A stretch of 15,266 bases of DNA from CAZSCF01 sp964605365. Lineage in GTDB: Bacteria > Patescibacteriota > Minisyncoccia > Moranbacterales > UBA2206. Location: positions 1 through 15,266 of the forward strand of contig CAZSCF010000017.1 of NCBI GenBank assembly GCA_964605365.1, read 5' to 3'. Positions 6,694 to 14,495 of this stretch are shown here, in pieces. How positions within the stretch are numbered: the stretch's first letter is position 1; every line of letters starts with the position of its first letter. Below the pieces are notes generated by a model. That model did not search any database, was not told the origin of the DNA, and saw only the letters and a program-made list of their open reading frames with translations. Made by a program: the position numbers and the translations under genes.

Positions 6694-8577
6694 TTATTCT
6701 CTTTTGCTAAAATACCAGTCAAAAACTTCTTTTGTAACCGGTACGCCGCTCGAACTGCCTTCGCCGCCACCCTCCGCCAAAACAACCATGGCTATTTCCG
6801 GATTTTCGTAAGGCGCGAAAGAAATAAACCAGCCATGAGTCTTGTTTTCCGTTCCAAACTGCGCCGTACCTGTTTTTCCGGCCACTTCAACAGGAAGAGT
6901 ATTTAGTGATCTGGCCGATCCCTCAGTAACTGTTTGCCGCATACCTTCTTTTACTACTTTAAGAATTTCGCCGGAGACAAAATCTTTTCTAATAATTTCA
7001 GATCTTATTATTTTTTCTTCACCATTACTTTTTTTTATTTTATTCACAAGGCGAGGAGAATAAAGCGTTCCGCCATTGGCAATAGCTGCCGTATAATTAG
7101 CTAGCTGTAATGGCGTAGCAGTAATAAATCCTTGCCCGATAGCCGAATGATATGAATCCCCAATATACCATTTTTCACCTACCACATCTTTTTTCCATTG
7201 TTCGCTTGGAATAAAGCCGCTTTTTTCGCTCGGTAAATCAATCCCTGTCATTTCCCCAAAACCGAATAAATTTTCATATTTTTTCATTCTATCCATTCCA
7301 AGTCCCCCAATACCGCCATAGCCTCCGCCAAGAGCATAAAAATATACATCACAACTTTCCGCAATAGCTTTTTTCATATCAACCGTTCCATGGGTTTTCC
7401 AATCTCCAAAGCGCCAAGCGCCTACATAAATAGCTCCGTTACTATCATTTACGGTAGTTTCCGGAGTAATAATTCCTTCAGCTAAAGCAGCCACGGCCAC
7501 AGCCGGCTTTAAAGTTGATCCTGGAGGGTATTCGCCATTTACCGCTCTGTTAAAAAGCGGCAAATTTTTATCTTCGATTAACTCTCTGTACTCATTGCTG
7601 GAAATACCTTTAGCAAACAGATTATTATCGTAACCCGGAAAGCTCACCATAGCCAAAACTCCTCCGGTTCGCGGATCAATCGCAACTGCTGCTGCTGTTT
7701 TCGTGTTGCTTTTCTCCAGATAGACTGTAAGACTATCGAATATTTTTTTCTGCAAACCTTCGTCAATATTTAAAATCAAATCGCTTCCCGGTTCAGGATT
7801 TATTACTCCCAAATCCTTTTTGATATTTCCCATTGAATCCACTTCCACCTGTCTTGAGCCGTGCGCACCGCGCAATTCTTTTTCATATTGCTTTTCCAAC
7901 CCGGCTTTTCCAATATAATCCGTCATATAATATCTTGGGTTTACATCTAGCTCATTTTTGGTTATTTTACCGTCATAGCCGACAAAAGAAGAAAAAATCA
8001 AGCCATTTTCATACTTTCTGATACCAGAATTTTCCAGAACCAAACCTGGCAATTGCTTGTGTTTTTCCGCCAATATCAATATTTGGTCTTGATCAATATT
8101 TTCCTTAATTAAAACGGCACTTACGGACTTCTTTGGCTGATTATTTACAAAAGATAAAATTTTATCTTTTTCTAATCCTAAGATACTGGCTATTTTTTCT
8201 ATTACACTATTTCTTTCACTGGAATCTTCTGGTAAATCGCTGGGTACAATCACAGCGTCAACACTAGGCGCGTTATTTACCAGAATGTTTCCAAATTTAT
8301 CAAAAATTTTTCCTCTTGGTGCTTTTAGAATAACCATTCGGATACGATTATCCCTGGAAAGCTCTGCGTAATAGCTGCCTTTTATTATATCCAGATAAAA
8401 AACCCGACTCAGAAGAATTCCAAAAAAAATCATTCCTATGATCCAAACAATTTCAAGATTTTTTTTCTTAAAAGGCCTTTCAATAATAGCCTCTTCTCTT
8501 TCCGTAATAGTCATTATGGAATCTTCTATTTCTATGCCTTTTTCTATTCTTTTGTTTCTTAAATATCTCCTGAACAT
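6694..8577 (-). CDS. mrdA: Penicillin-binding protein 2, elongasome transpeptidase
   Basis: PBP2 is the class B PBP that cross-links peptidoglycan during rod elongation. The 627-residue protein has a cytoplasmic N-terminus of about 43 residues, one membrane anchor (about 44-61), a pedestal/dimerisation domain (APRGKIFDKFGNILVNN near 86-102) and a transpeptidase domain. The active-site motifs are all present: the serine motif STLK (354-357), SCD (408-410, the Sx[ND] motif) and KTG (568-570). AIGQGFITATPLQLA (about 479-493) is typical of the family. The protein ends shortly after the last beta strands, so there are no PASTA domains, which argues against an FtsI or Gram-positive PBP2x role. It is the last gene of mreBCD-pbp2, with AAGGA just before the ATG. 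Confidence 0.96.
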   Translation of the reverse strand: MFRRYLRNKRIEKGIEIEDSIMTITEREEAIIERPFKKKNLEIVWIIGMIFFGILLSRVFYLDIIKGSYYAELSRDNRIRMVILKAPRGKIFDKFGNILVNNAPSVDAVIVPSDLPEDSSERNSVIEKIASILGLEKDKILSFVNNQPKKSVSAVLIKENIDQDQILILAEKHKQLPGLVLENSGIRKYENGLIFSSFVGYDGKITKNELDVNPRYYMTDYIGKAGLEKQYEKELRGAHGSRQVEVDSMGNIKKDLGVINPEPGSDLILNIDEGLQKKIFDSLTVYLEKSNTKTAAAVAIDPRTGGVLAMVSFPGYDNNLFAKGISSNEYRELIEDKNLPLFNRAVNGEYPPGSTLKPAVAVAALAEGIITPETTVNDSNGAIYVGAWRFGDWKTHGTVDMKKAIAESCDVYFYALGGGYGGIGGLGMDRMKKYENLFGFGEMTGIDLPSEKSGFIPSEQWKKDVVGEKWYIGDSYHSAIGQGFITATPLQLANYTAAIANGGTLYSPRLVNKIKKSNGEEKIIRSEIIRKDFVSGEILKVVKEGMRQTVTEGSARSLNTLPVEVAGKTGTAQFGTENKTHGWFISFAPYENPEIAMVVLAEGGGEGSSSGVPVTKEVFDWYFSKRE

Positions 8578-8588
8578 AAGTCCTTGTT

Positions 8589-8609
8589 TGTAGTGGTCCG
8601 ACCACTACA
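8589..8609. repeat. Perfect hairpin in the mreD-pbp2 gap
   Basis: TGTAGTGGT and ACCACTACA form a 9-bp stem with a 3-nt loop, 7 nt after the mreD stop and directly before the AAGGA of pbp2. There is no T-tract on either strand, so it is not a typical terminator. It could stabilise an mRNA end or tune translation of pbp2. Confidence 0.7.
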
Positions 8610-8616
8610 GAATATC

Positions 8617-9153
8617 TTACTTAAATGCTTTCATTCCGGAACAGTACGAATCGAGGTATTTAGTAAACTTCGTTAGTGGCCAATAAATTAAGCTAAAAAT
8701 TATCAGATTGAACAGGAGTTTTAAAAAGATATCCTTCCCCAGAAATAAGCTAACATTATAATGAAGATTACTTTTAGAAATTATTACACCGAATATTGCT
8801 AGAATCCAATCATTAAGAATAGTCCCGATAATTATTATTCCGAATATCGTCAAAAATTTCCAGATCCCATGTGTCACCAATATTTTTCTGGACAAAAAAC
8901 TTGAAACAAAGGCCACCAAAACAAAAACGAAAACATTCAACCCTAAAGGCGCAAAATATGACATATCAAGTATAATTCCGCTTAAAACAATCCAGATTAA
9001 AATTTTAAAAAAATCTACTCGCATTGCCGCAAAAATAACTATGATCAATAACAAATCCGGAATATTCTCTGAAGAAAAAAAACGCGGCAAAAAAGAAGTT
9101 TGTAAAGCCGCAACAACAAAAATGGCTATGAAAATAAAAATGTTTCGAAGCAT
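8617..9153 (-). CDS. mreD: Rod shape-determining protein MreD
   Basis: MreD is the polytopic membrane partner of MreC and PBP2 in the cell elongation complex. The 178-residue protein is almost entirely hydrophobic, with about five or six membrane segments. It shows the family's N-terminal hallmarks: AALQTSFLPRF, then IPDLLLIIVIFAAMR, and the GIILDMSYFAPLGLNVF segment that corresponds to the G-x-x-x-D-x-x-x-x-x-x-G-x-N motif. No Shine-Dalgarno is visible before the ATG. It lies 56 nt after mreC and 39 nt before pbp2 in the expected order. Confidence 0.92.
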   Translation of the reverse strand: MLRNIFIFIAIFVVAALQTSFLPRFFSSENIPDLLLIIVIFAAMRVDFFKILIWIVLSGIILDMSYFAPLGLNVFVFVLVAFVSSFLSRKILVTHGIWKFLTIFGIIIIGTILNDWILAIFGVIISKSNLHYNVSLFLGKDIFLKLLFNLIIFSLIYWPLTKFTKYLDSYCSGMKAFK

Positions 9154-9209
9154 AAAGTATCATCAATCAACAATTAACCATTCCCCATCTTCTGCTTTTT
9201 ATTTATAAA

Positions 9210-10019
9210 TTATTGTTTTTTAATGACCGACACTGCCCTTAAATCAGAATATCTTACCCTGGGAATGATAACGGCTTGTTGAAAAAGTTTATCTGATGTT
9301 GTTCTAAAATTTTGAATTTTTCCAACAAAAAGACCCCTCGGTACATCTCCACCAAGACCTGATGTAATAATATCATCTCCATTATTTAAAACTTCTTCCT
9401 GGGAAACCAGATCTAAAAGTATGCCCAAACCATATTCTCCCCGCAAAACTCCTTTGGCTTCGGTATTTAAATCCAAAACATTTACAACGCTCGTAGAATT
9501 AGTTAAGAGACTTACTTTGGAAGAGCCCCCGCTTACCTCTTCTATTTTACCCACTAAGATTCCGTCTGAAACAACAACAGGCATGCCAACAGAAATCCCA
9601 GAAGAACTACCCTTATTTATCATAATCCAGTTCCCCAATCTTTGCGGATCCTGACCGATAACAAAGGCATTTTCAAGATCAAACTTATTTTTTGGAGAAA
9701 GCCTTAATTGTTCTCGCAAAACCTCATTCTCTTTTTTTTCCTCTTGCAACATAGCTACTCTGGAAATTAAAAAATTGTTTTCTTTTAAAAGCTTTTCATT
9801 TTCATTTTTTAAATTCGAAATAGAGCCTAGAAAATCAATAAGCCCTTTGACATCATTGCCAATCGAAGAAAAAACGCCCTGAAAAATATAGTTAGTCCTG
9901 GCAAAAACTTCTCGAAAAGGACTAAATATTTTTCTTGGATTCCAAACAATCAAAAAAGCGAGGAATATTAAGATGGCCAGAACTTTTAGAAATTGTTTTG
10001 TAAAAAATTTTTGAGGCAT
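9210..10019 (-). CDS. mreC: Rod shape-determining protein MreC
   Basis: MreC is a bitopic scaffold that links MreB filaments in the cytoplasm to PBP2 outside. From the chosen start the protein has 269 residues: a short basic N-terminus, one membrane helix (about 9-27), a coiled coil (about 55-107, LKNENEKLLKENNFLISRV) and a beta-rich C-terminal region with the family segments GDDIITSGLGGDVPRGLFVGKI. An upstream in-frame ATG at 10058 would add 13 residues (MNFEIWTLSLKRL), but that stretch is coded by repeat sequence and has no ribosome binding site. The ATG at 10019 has AAAAGG before it, so I prefer it. Confidence 0.92.
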   Translation of the reverse strand: MPQKFFTKQFLKVLAILIFLAFLIVWNPRKIFSPFREVFARTNYIFQGVFSSIGNDVKGLIDFLGSISNLKNENEKLLKENNFLISRVAMLQEEKKENEVLREQLRLSPKNKFDLENAFVIGQDPQRLGNWIMINKGSSSGISVGMPVVVSDGILVGKIEEVSGGSSKVSLLTNSTSVVNVLDLNTEAKGVLRGEYGLGILLDLVSQEEVLNNGDDIITSGLGGDVPRGLFVGKIQNFRTTSDKLFQQAVIIPRVRYSDLRAVSVIKKQ

Positions 10020-10040
10020 AAGCCTTTTAAGCGACAAAGT

Positions 10041-10092
10041 CCAAATTTCAAAGTTCATTTTTTTGGATTTTGAAATTTGGATTTTGAAATTT
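10041..10092. repeat. 14-bp tandem repeat with inverted copy between mreB and mreC
   Basis: GGATTTTGAAATTT is repeated head to tail (10065-10078 and 10079-10092), the second copy running into the mreB stop codon. An inverted copy of its core, CCAAATTTCAAA, lies at 10041-10052 and can pair with 10069-10080 as a 12-bp stem with a 16-nt loop. Confidence 0.85.
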
Positions 10093-11173
10093 ATTTGTAT
10101 GATTCTTCGTGCTGATTTTCAACCAATATTTCTCGGAGAGATTCAATGTCTTCTAACACGATTCCTGTACCACGCACAACAGCTGTAAGAGGATCTTCCA
10201 TCATGCGAACCGGCATTTCGGTTTGATCGGCCACCAGTTTGTCCAGACCACGAATTAAGCTTCCCCCGCCAGCCAAAATAATTCCCTTTTGCATAATATC
10301 AGCCAAAAGTTCCGGAGGAGTTTCCTCGATAGTTGTTCGAATGTTATTAACAATAATTTTAATTGAATGAGAAAGCGCTTCACGAACATGTTCGTCATTT
10401 AATGTAATTTCCTTGGGAAGCCCGGAAACAAGATCGCGTCCACGAACTGGAATTTGCATTTTTTCTTTTTGCGGATAAGCACTTCCTATGGCAATCTTGA
10501 TGTCTTCAGCTGTTTTTTCTCCAATTAAAAGATTGAAGTCGTCGCGACAATAGCGAATAATATCTTCATTCATTTCATCCCCCGCAATACGCAAATTTCT
10601 GGAAGCCACAACTCCTCCCAAAGAAATAACCGCAATATCAGTCGTTCCACCCCCGATATCTACTACCATATTCCCAGCCGCTTCCTGCACGGGAAGTCTG
10701 GCTCCAATAGCTGCCGCCATAGGCTCATCAATAAGATAAGCCTCTCTGGCGCCGGCATTAATCGTCGCATCGATTACGGCTCTTTTTTCAACTTCGGTTA
10801 CATCGGACGGAATTCCTACGATAATTCTTGGTCGGGAAAAAAAAGAAAAACTGTCGCGATGGACTTTGTCAATAAAATATTTAAGCATCTGTTCCGTTAC
10901 CTCGAAGTCACTTACCACACCATCCACCAATGGCCTGTTGGCAACAATATGTCCCGGAGTCTTACCAACCATCTTTTTAGCTTCCTTGCCGATAGCCAAA
11001 ACCTGCCCGGTTTTTTTGTTGATCGCCACAACCGAAGGCTCATTAATAATGATTCCTCGGCCCTTAACATAGACAAGAGTATTGGCTGTGCCAAGATCAA
11101 TTCCGATATCCTTGGAAAGATTTCCAAACATTTTTCCAGTTAATTTTTTGAAAATTTTACTTATTTTTATCAT
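10091..11173 (-). CDS. mreB: Rod shape-determining protein MreB (bacterial actin)
   Basis: MreB polymerises on the inner membrane and directs lateral wall synthesis. The 360-residue protein shows the actin-fold nucleotide motifs: phosphate 1 (IDLGTANT, about 25-32), phosphate 2 (VVDIGGGTTDIAVISLGG) and the adenosine motif (IILAGGGSLIRGLD). The start at 11173 adds 14 residues (MIKISKIFKKLTGK) to the form that would begin MFGNLSKDIGIDLGTAN. This stretch is amphipathic and could be a membrane-binding helix like that of E. coli MreB. The inner ATG at 11131 has a GGAAAA before it, so it cannot be excluded. The gene heads the mreBCD-pbp2 operon with a good promoter about 95 nt upstream. Confidence 0.97.
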   Translation of the reverse strand: MIKISKIFKKLTGKMFGNLSKDIGIDLGTANTLVYVKGRGIIINEPSVVAINKKTGQVLAIGKEAKKMVGKTPGHIVANRPLVDGVVSDFEVTEQMLKYFIDKVHRDSFSFFSRPRIIVGIPSDVTEVEKRAVIDATINAGAREAYLIDEPMAAAIGARLPVQEAAGNMVVDIGGGTTDIAVISLGGVVASRNLRIAGDEMNEDIIRYCRDDFNLLIGEKTAEDIKIAIGSAYPQKEKMQIPVRGRDLVSGLPKEITLNDEHVREALSHSIKIIVNNIRTTIEETPPELLADIMQKGIILAGGGSLIRGLDKLVADQTEMPVRMMEDPLTAVVRGTGIVLEDIESLREILVENQHEESYK

Positions 11174-11267
11174 TAATTTAAAAACAAAAAAACAATCGCA
11201 ATAAACGCTTTAAAATAACTTTTTGTTTTTATTTTTTTAGCAAGAGTACCGCGATTCTTTCCTATCT

Positions 11268-11296
11268 ATGATACATTTCCTGAAACACATTGTCAA
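11268..11296 (-). promoter_or_regulatory. mreB operon promoter, TTGACA-17-TATCAT
   Basis: A consensus -35 box (11291-11296) and a five-of-six -10 box (11268-11273) are 17 bp apart. The predicted leader of about 90 nt is A/T-rich with T-runs. The spacer from here to the rseP stop holds only a weak hairpin (AGCAT/ATGCT, 11331-11356) that might end the frr-rseP transcript. Confidence 0.8.
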
Positions 11297-11365
11297 AAAG
11301 ATTAGCTCCATTTACAAAGTTTTGAAAAATAAGCATTTCATAAATTTTTCGTATGCTAAAAAATG

Positions 11366-12493
11366 TTATTTCCAAAATGTTGCTAAAAGTTCGCGAGTAA
11401 TAATAAAAATCATTAACATAATTAAAGCGAAAAAACCGACTGTATGAAAAAATTGTTCGGTTTTTTCCTTTACCGGCCGACCTTTAATTTTTTCGATAAT
11501 TACAAACAATATTCGGCCGCCATCCAATGCTGGAATTGGCAATGCGTTCATAATTCCCAAATTCACACTGAGAAGAGCAGCAAATTGAATCACATAAATA
11601 TATCCGAGTCTTACAAAATCTCCCGTCAAATTAAATATTTTAACTGGTCCGGCAATTTCCAATCCGGCTGGAGCTTTCCAAACAAGAAAACTTTTTAGCG
11701 CCTCATAAAGAACGATAAAAATAGCCAAAAAAACTTCTTTTAATTTCAATAGCCCGAGCCAGGGAGCTTGATACCAAGGATATTTGACAATAGAAACCTG
11801 CGCAAGTTCAATTCCCAAGCTACCTTGTCCTTCGGGGGCATTAACTCGCGGGACACCTTTCAAATTCATGGCTTCTTTCCCGCGCTTTATCTTCAAAGCA
11901 ACCTCTTGTCCCTTAAAATTCCCAATATAATTTTGCACATCCTCGACAGTATTTATCTGAATTACGTTTCCGTCTGACAATGTTTGTGTTTTGAAAATTT
12001 CGTCTCCAGGTTTTAACCCCATTTGCTTGGCCGGAGATTCATCTATCACATTGATTATCTGTACACTTGGACCATTTTCAACCGCTTCTGGATTCCCGAC
12101 AACATAACCGACTGAGTATAAAAACCAAGCCAAAATAAAATTCATTATGACTCCAGCTGCCAAAACCTTTGCCCTGACCCAAGGTTTTTTTGAGGCAAAA
12201 CTATCAGCCTCTTCTTTTTCTTCGCCATTTTCACCTTTGATTTTTACAAAACCGCCCAACGGTATCCAATTAAGCGAATAGATTGTATTTTTCGATCCAA
12301 TTTCTTTATTGCCCCAAATAAATTTCCATTTATTTTCAACTCTGACAAAACCTCCGATTCTTGGAGGAAAACCAAAGCCAAACTCATCTGTTTTTATTCC
12401 GTTTCTTCGCGCCACCACAAAGTGACCAAGTTCATGAGAAAAAATAAGAATTCCTAAGATTAATATAAAAACCAAAACAATTATTATCGACAT
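11366..12493 (-). CDS. rseP: Site-2 (RseP/M50) intramembrane metalloprotease
   Basis: RseP-type proteases cut membrane-bound substrates such as anti-sigma factors or signal-peptide remnants inside the bilayer. The 375-residue protein has the zinc motif HELGH (residues 20-24) in its first membrane helix. A second membrane segment lies at about 105-132, followed by a single PDZ domain (about 137-205: ESPAKQMGLKPGDEI). The LDG motif (ALDGGR, about 322-327), which supplies the third zinc ligand, lies in a later membrane helix. E. coli RseP has two PDZ domains and about 450 residues; one PDZ is common in Gram-positive and CPR forms. It lies 18 nt after frr, without a visible Shine-Dalgarno, as in the widespread frr...rseP gene order. 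Confidence 0.95.
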   Translation of the reverse strand: MSIIIVLVFILILGILIFSHELGHFVVARRNGIKTDEFGFGFPPRIGGFVRVENKWKFIWGNKEIGSKNTIYSLNWIPLGGFVKIKGENGEEKEEADSFASKKPWVRAKVLAAGVIMNFILAWFLYSVGYVVGNPEAVENGPSVQIINVIDESPAKQMGLKPGDEIFKTQTLSDGNVIQINTVEDVQNYIGNFKGQEVALKIKRGKEAMNLKGVPRVNAPEGQGSLGIELAQVSIVKYPWYQAPWLGLLKLKEVFLAIFIVLYEALKSFLVWKAPAGLEIAGPVKIFNLTGDFVRLGYIYVIQFAALLSVNLGIMNALPIPALDGGRILFVIIEKIKGRPVKEKTEQFFHTVGFFALIMLMIFIITRELLATFWK

Positions 12494-12511
12494 TTTTTCG
12501 ATTTTAAAAAA

Positions 12512-13069
12512 TTATATCGTCATTACATCTTGTTCTTTTCTGACACGGATATCCTCTATTTTTGCATTGTATTCATCAACCATTTCTTGTAATTTATCTT
12601 TGCCGATGAATTTATCATCTTCTCCGATCCTGCCATCTTTTTCCATTTTTTGAATTTCATCCCAGGCATCCTCCCTGTGTTTTCGCAAAGCAATTCGCGC
12701 ATTTTCAGCCTTTTGATTAAGAAGCTTGATAAGTTCTTTTCTTCTGTCTTCGGTTAGCGCCGGAATATTAATTCGAATTACCTGGCCATCATTATTAGGA
12801 TTCAGATTTAATTGAGATTCTCGAATGGCTTTTTCAATGTTTACCAAATTGTCTTTATCCCAAGGCGTAATTGCAATTGTCCTTGGCTCTGGAACTGTAA
12901 TGTTGGCTACTTGTTTGAGTGGTGATTTTGCGCCATAATAATCCACCAGTAAATTTTCAACCAAAGCGGTCGAGGCTCTGCCTGTTCTCACCTGATTTAA
13001 TTCTTCCTTGAAATGCTCCAATGACTTTTCGATTTCCGGTTTCTTTTTTTCGATAATTTCCTTAATCAT
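12512..13069 (-). CDS. frr: Ribosome recycling factor
   Basis: RRF, with EF-G, splits the post-termination ribosome. The 185-residue length is standard. Diagnostic segments are VRTGRASTALVENLLVDYYG near residues 27-46, the domain II beta region ANITVPEPRTIAITPWDK, and the C-terminal helix segment LTEDRRKELIKLLNQKAENARIALRKHRED. The ATG at 13069 matches the family N-terminus. No Shine-Dalgarno is present. Instead, five degenerate 8-mers sit immediately upstream. I see no clear promoter, so it may be read through from the lipoprotein gene. Confidence 0.97.
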   Translation of the reverse strand: MIKEIIEKKKPEIEKSLEHFKEELNQVRTGRASTALVENLLVDYYGAKSPLKQVANITVPEPRTIAITPWDKDNLVNIEKAIRESQLNLNPNNDGQVIRINIPALTEDRRKELIKLLNQKAENARIALRKHREDAWDEIQKMEKDGRIGEDDKFIGKDKLQEMVDEYNAKIEDIRVRKEQDVMTI

Positions 13070-13073
13070 AGTC

Positions 13074-13113
13074 TAAATTGTTAAATTGTTATATTGCTAA
13101 ATTATTAAATGAT
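13074..13113. repeat. Five tandem degenerate 8-mers before frr
   Basis: On the plus strand the units are TAAATTGT, TAAATTGT, TATATTGC, TAAATTAT and TAAATGAT. They end 4 nt before the frr start codon and occupy the place where a ribosome binding site would be. Just beyond (13123-13144) AGCTAC occurs twice within 22 bp. Confidence 0.85.
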
Positions 13114-13150
13114 ATGTTTTAAAGCTACAAACCATCAGCTACCAACGAAT

Positions 13151-14212
13151 TTATTTACTCGTTCCCAAATAAATTATTTGCGGATCAACCGGGCTATATT
13201 TTATAATCCTCACTGATTTTGTATCAGTCAATTGAAATGGTGCCCAATTAACACCCTGATCATTCGACTTATAGGTAGTTCTGGCTGCTCCATAAATAAT
13301 TTCAGCTGAATTTCCTTGTTTAATTGCCACGGATGTTACGGGAAAAATCTGCGAATCACTCAAGGTTTTGATTTTTTCCCAATTATTTCCCGTGTCTTTG
13401 CTCCTGAGAATTCCCGTGCTACCAACAGCATAAAGCCAGCCGGTATTATTGGTATCACTTTCAACTAAATTAAAATCATTATTATTGCCGGATGTTTTGG
13501 AGATTTCCTTGGTAATATCTTCCGCGTTTATGCCGCCTTCCCTGCTGCGATATATTCCCTGCTTTTGCAAATTAAAATACACTAGATTGCTATTGCGACT
13601 ATCCAAAACTACCTGCAAAACAGGAACCGGAGATTGAAAAATATTCTTCCAAGAATGTCCTGCATCAACACTTTTGAGCACCTGGTTGTCACTTGTGGAA
13701 GCATAAATTACGCTGGAATTTTTTTTGTCAATGTTCAAATTTATCACAAGGGGACCCTCGGAAGCCGCCGTGAAAATTTCAGCCCAATTTTCTCCGCCAT
13801 CTGTCGTTTTCCAAATTTTTCCTCTTTTTTGCCACACGCCACTAGCATAGACTATTCTTCCGTCTTGTGGATCAAAAACCAATCCATAAACTTTTTCTGA
13901 AATAAAATTTGTCACATCCAGAGTTTCCCCGCCATCTATGGTTTTGATTATCCCGTTGCTTTTGGTTCCAAACAAAACATTATTGGAATCGAAAGGGTTG
14001 ACTGCGATACTTAAAATATCCGCATCAGCAATAGCAGAACTTACCTTGTTTGCGGTTTTATTTTTTACTGTCCAAGTCTTTCCTCCGTCAACTGATTTCC
14101 AAATACTTCCGGTCGTTTTAACGGTCGAAGTTGTTTTTGCGCCATTCAAGGAACAACCGGAAGCAAAAACCAAAAAAATAACCAAACAAAATATTTTTAT
14201 AACTTTTTTCAT
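13151..14212 (-). CDS. Lipoprotein with seven Asp-box (BNR) repeats, predicted beta-propeller
   Basis: The 353-residue protein has a lipoprotein signal (KK, hydrophobic stretch, then FASGC with Cys20 as the lipid site). The rest carries seven Asp-boxes of the S-x-D-x-G-x-x-W type at about residues 40, 91, 136, 181, 223, 271 and 316, spaced 42-51 residues. Each is followed by a strand like LSIAVNPFDSNNVLFG. This fits a seven-bladed propeller of the sortilin/Ycf48/sialidase-repeat kind. The fifth box (SREGGINA) is degenerate. No sialidase Arg triad can be assigned, so an enzyme function is not supported; a binding or assembly role on the outer face of the membrane is more likely. The -10 box lies only 6 nt before the ATG. 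Confidence 0.9.
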   Translation of the reverse strand: MKKVIKIFCLVIFLVFASGCSLNGAKTTSTVKTTGSIWKSVDGGKTWTVKNKTANKVSSAIADADILSIAVNPFDSNNVLFGTKSNGIIKTIDGGETLDVTNFISEKVYGLVFDPQDGRIVYASGVWQKRGKIWKTTDGGENWAEIFTAASEGPLVINLNIDKKNSSVIYASTSDNQVLKSVDAGHSWKNIFQSPVPVLQVVLDSRNSNLVYFNLQKQGIYRSREGGINAEDITKEISKTSGNNNDFNLVESDTNNTGWLYAVGSTGILRSKDTGNNWEKIKTLSDSQIFPVTSVAIKQGNSAEIIYGAARTTYKSNDQGVNWAPFQLTDTKSVRIIKYSPVDPQIIYLGTSK

Positions 14213-14218
14213 ATTTCA

Positions 14219-14246
14219 ATTATAACAAAATTTCAAAAAATACCAA
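14219..14246 (-). promoter_or_regulatory. Lipoprotein promoter TTGGTA-16-TATAAT, predicted leaderless mRNA
   Basis: The perfect -10 box TATAAT (14219-14224) is followed by TGAAAT and then the ATG at 14212. A normal start of transcription 6-7 nt after the -10 falls on or next to the A of the start codon. The -35 (14241-14246) matches at four of six positions. Confidence 0.65.
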
Positions 14247-14264
14247 AGTATTTCATTTTTAAAC

Positions 14265-14292
14265 CCCCCTGAACAATGTTAGGTTCAGGGGG
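14265..14292 (-). terminator. Strong hairpin after the Cys-rich gene
   Basis: A perfect 10-bp GC-rich stem (CCCCCTGAAC with its complement) has an 8-nt loop. It lies about 8 nt after the stop of the 64-aa gene. On the minus strand it is followed only by GTTTAAAAAT, so the U-tract is short. It most likely ends the small-peptide operon before the lipoprotein promoter. Confidence 0.7.
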
Positions 14293-14300
14293 AATATTCC

Positions 14301-14495
14301 TCATCCGAAAGCTGGCAGAAAGTTATTCCTGAAAAACGTTGCCTGATCAGGAATAGTTTCTACTACCGGACATTTTCCACGAGGATCAATGCCTTCAGGA
14401 CCACCATCGCCAGCAGCGCTAATAAAACATCCGCAACCAAAGCTGCAGTATGTTCTGGGCAGTTCGGAAACAGGATAATCGTGTGTACATTTCAT
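14301..14495 (-). CDS. 64-aa Cys-rich small protein, unknown function
   Basis: I do not recognise a family. The protein has five Cys (residues 3, 17, 21, 23 and 42) in the pattern C-x13-C-x3-C-x-C-x18-C, plus His5. The middle is Gly-rich (SAAGDGG) and the C-terminus aromatic (FFRNNFLPAFG). There is no signal peptide. Cys and His spacing could bind a metal or form disulfides; a peptide-precursor role is possible, but no modifying enzyme is in the window. Support for a real gene is strong: AAAGGA lies 6 nt before the ATG (one of the best Shine-Dalgarno sites in the window), the ATG overlaps the stop of the upstream 40-aa gene (ATGA), and a strong hairpin follows the stop. Confidence 0.7.
   Translation of the reverse strand: MKCTHDYPVSELPRTYCSFGCGCFISAAGDGGPEGIDPRGKCPVVETIPDQATFFRNNFLPAFG

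Noticed and set aside
6600..6785. 61-codon minus-strand frame overlapping the 3' end of pbp2 and the greA promoter
   Set aside because: It overlaps well-supported pbp2 codons and the greA promoter, and its composition is that of an out-of-frame shadow.
10020..10058. 13-residue N-terminal extension of MreC
   Set aside because: It is coded by the inverted repeat copy, has no Shine-Dalgarno, and precedes a start with AAAAGG and a normal MreC N-terminus.
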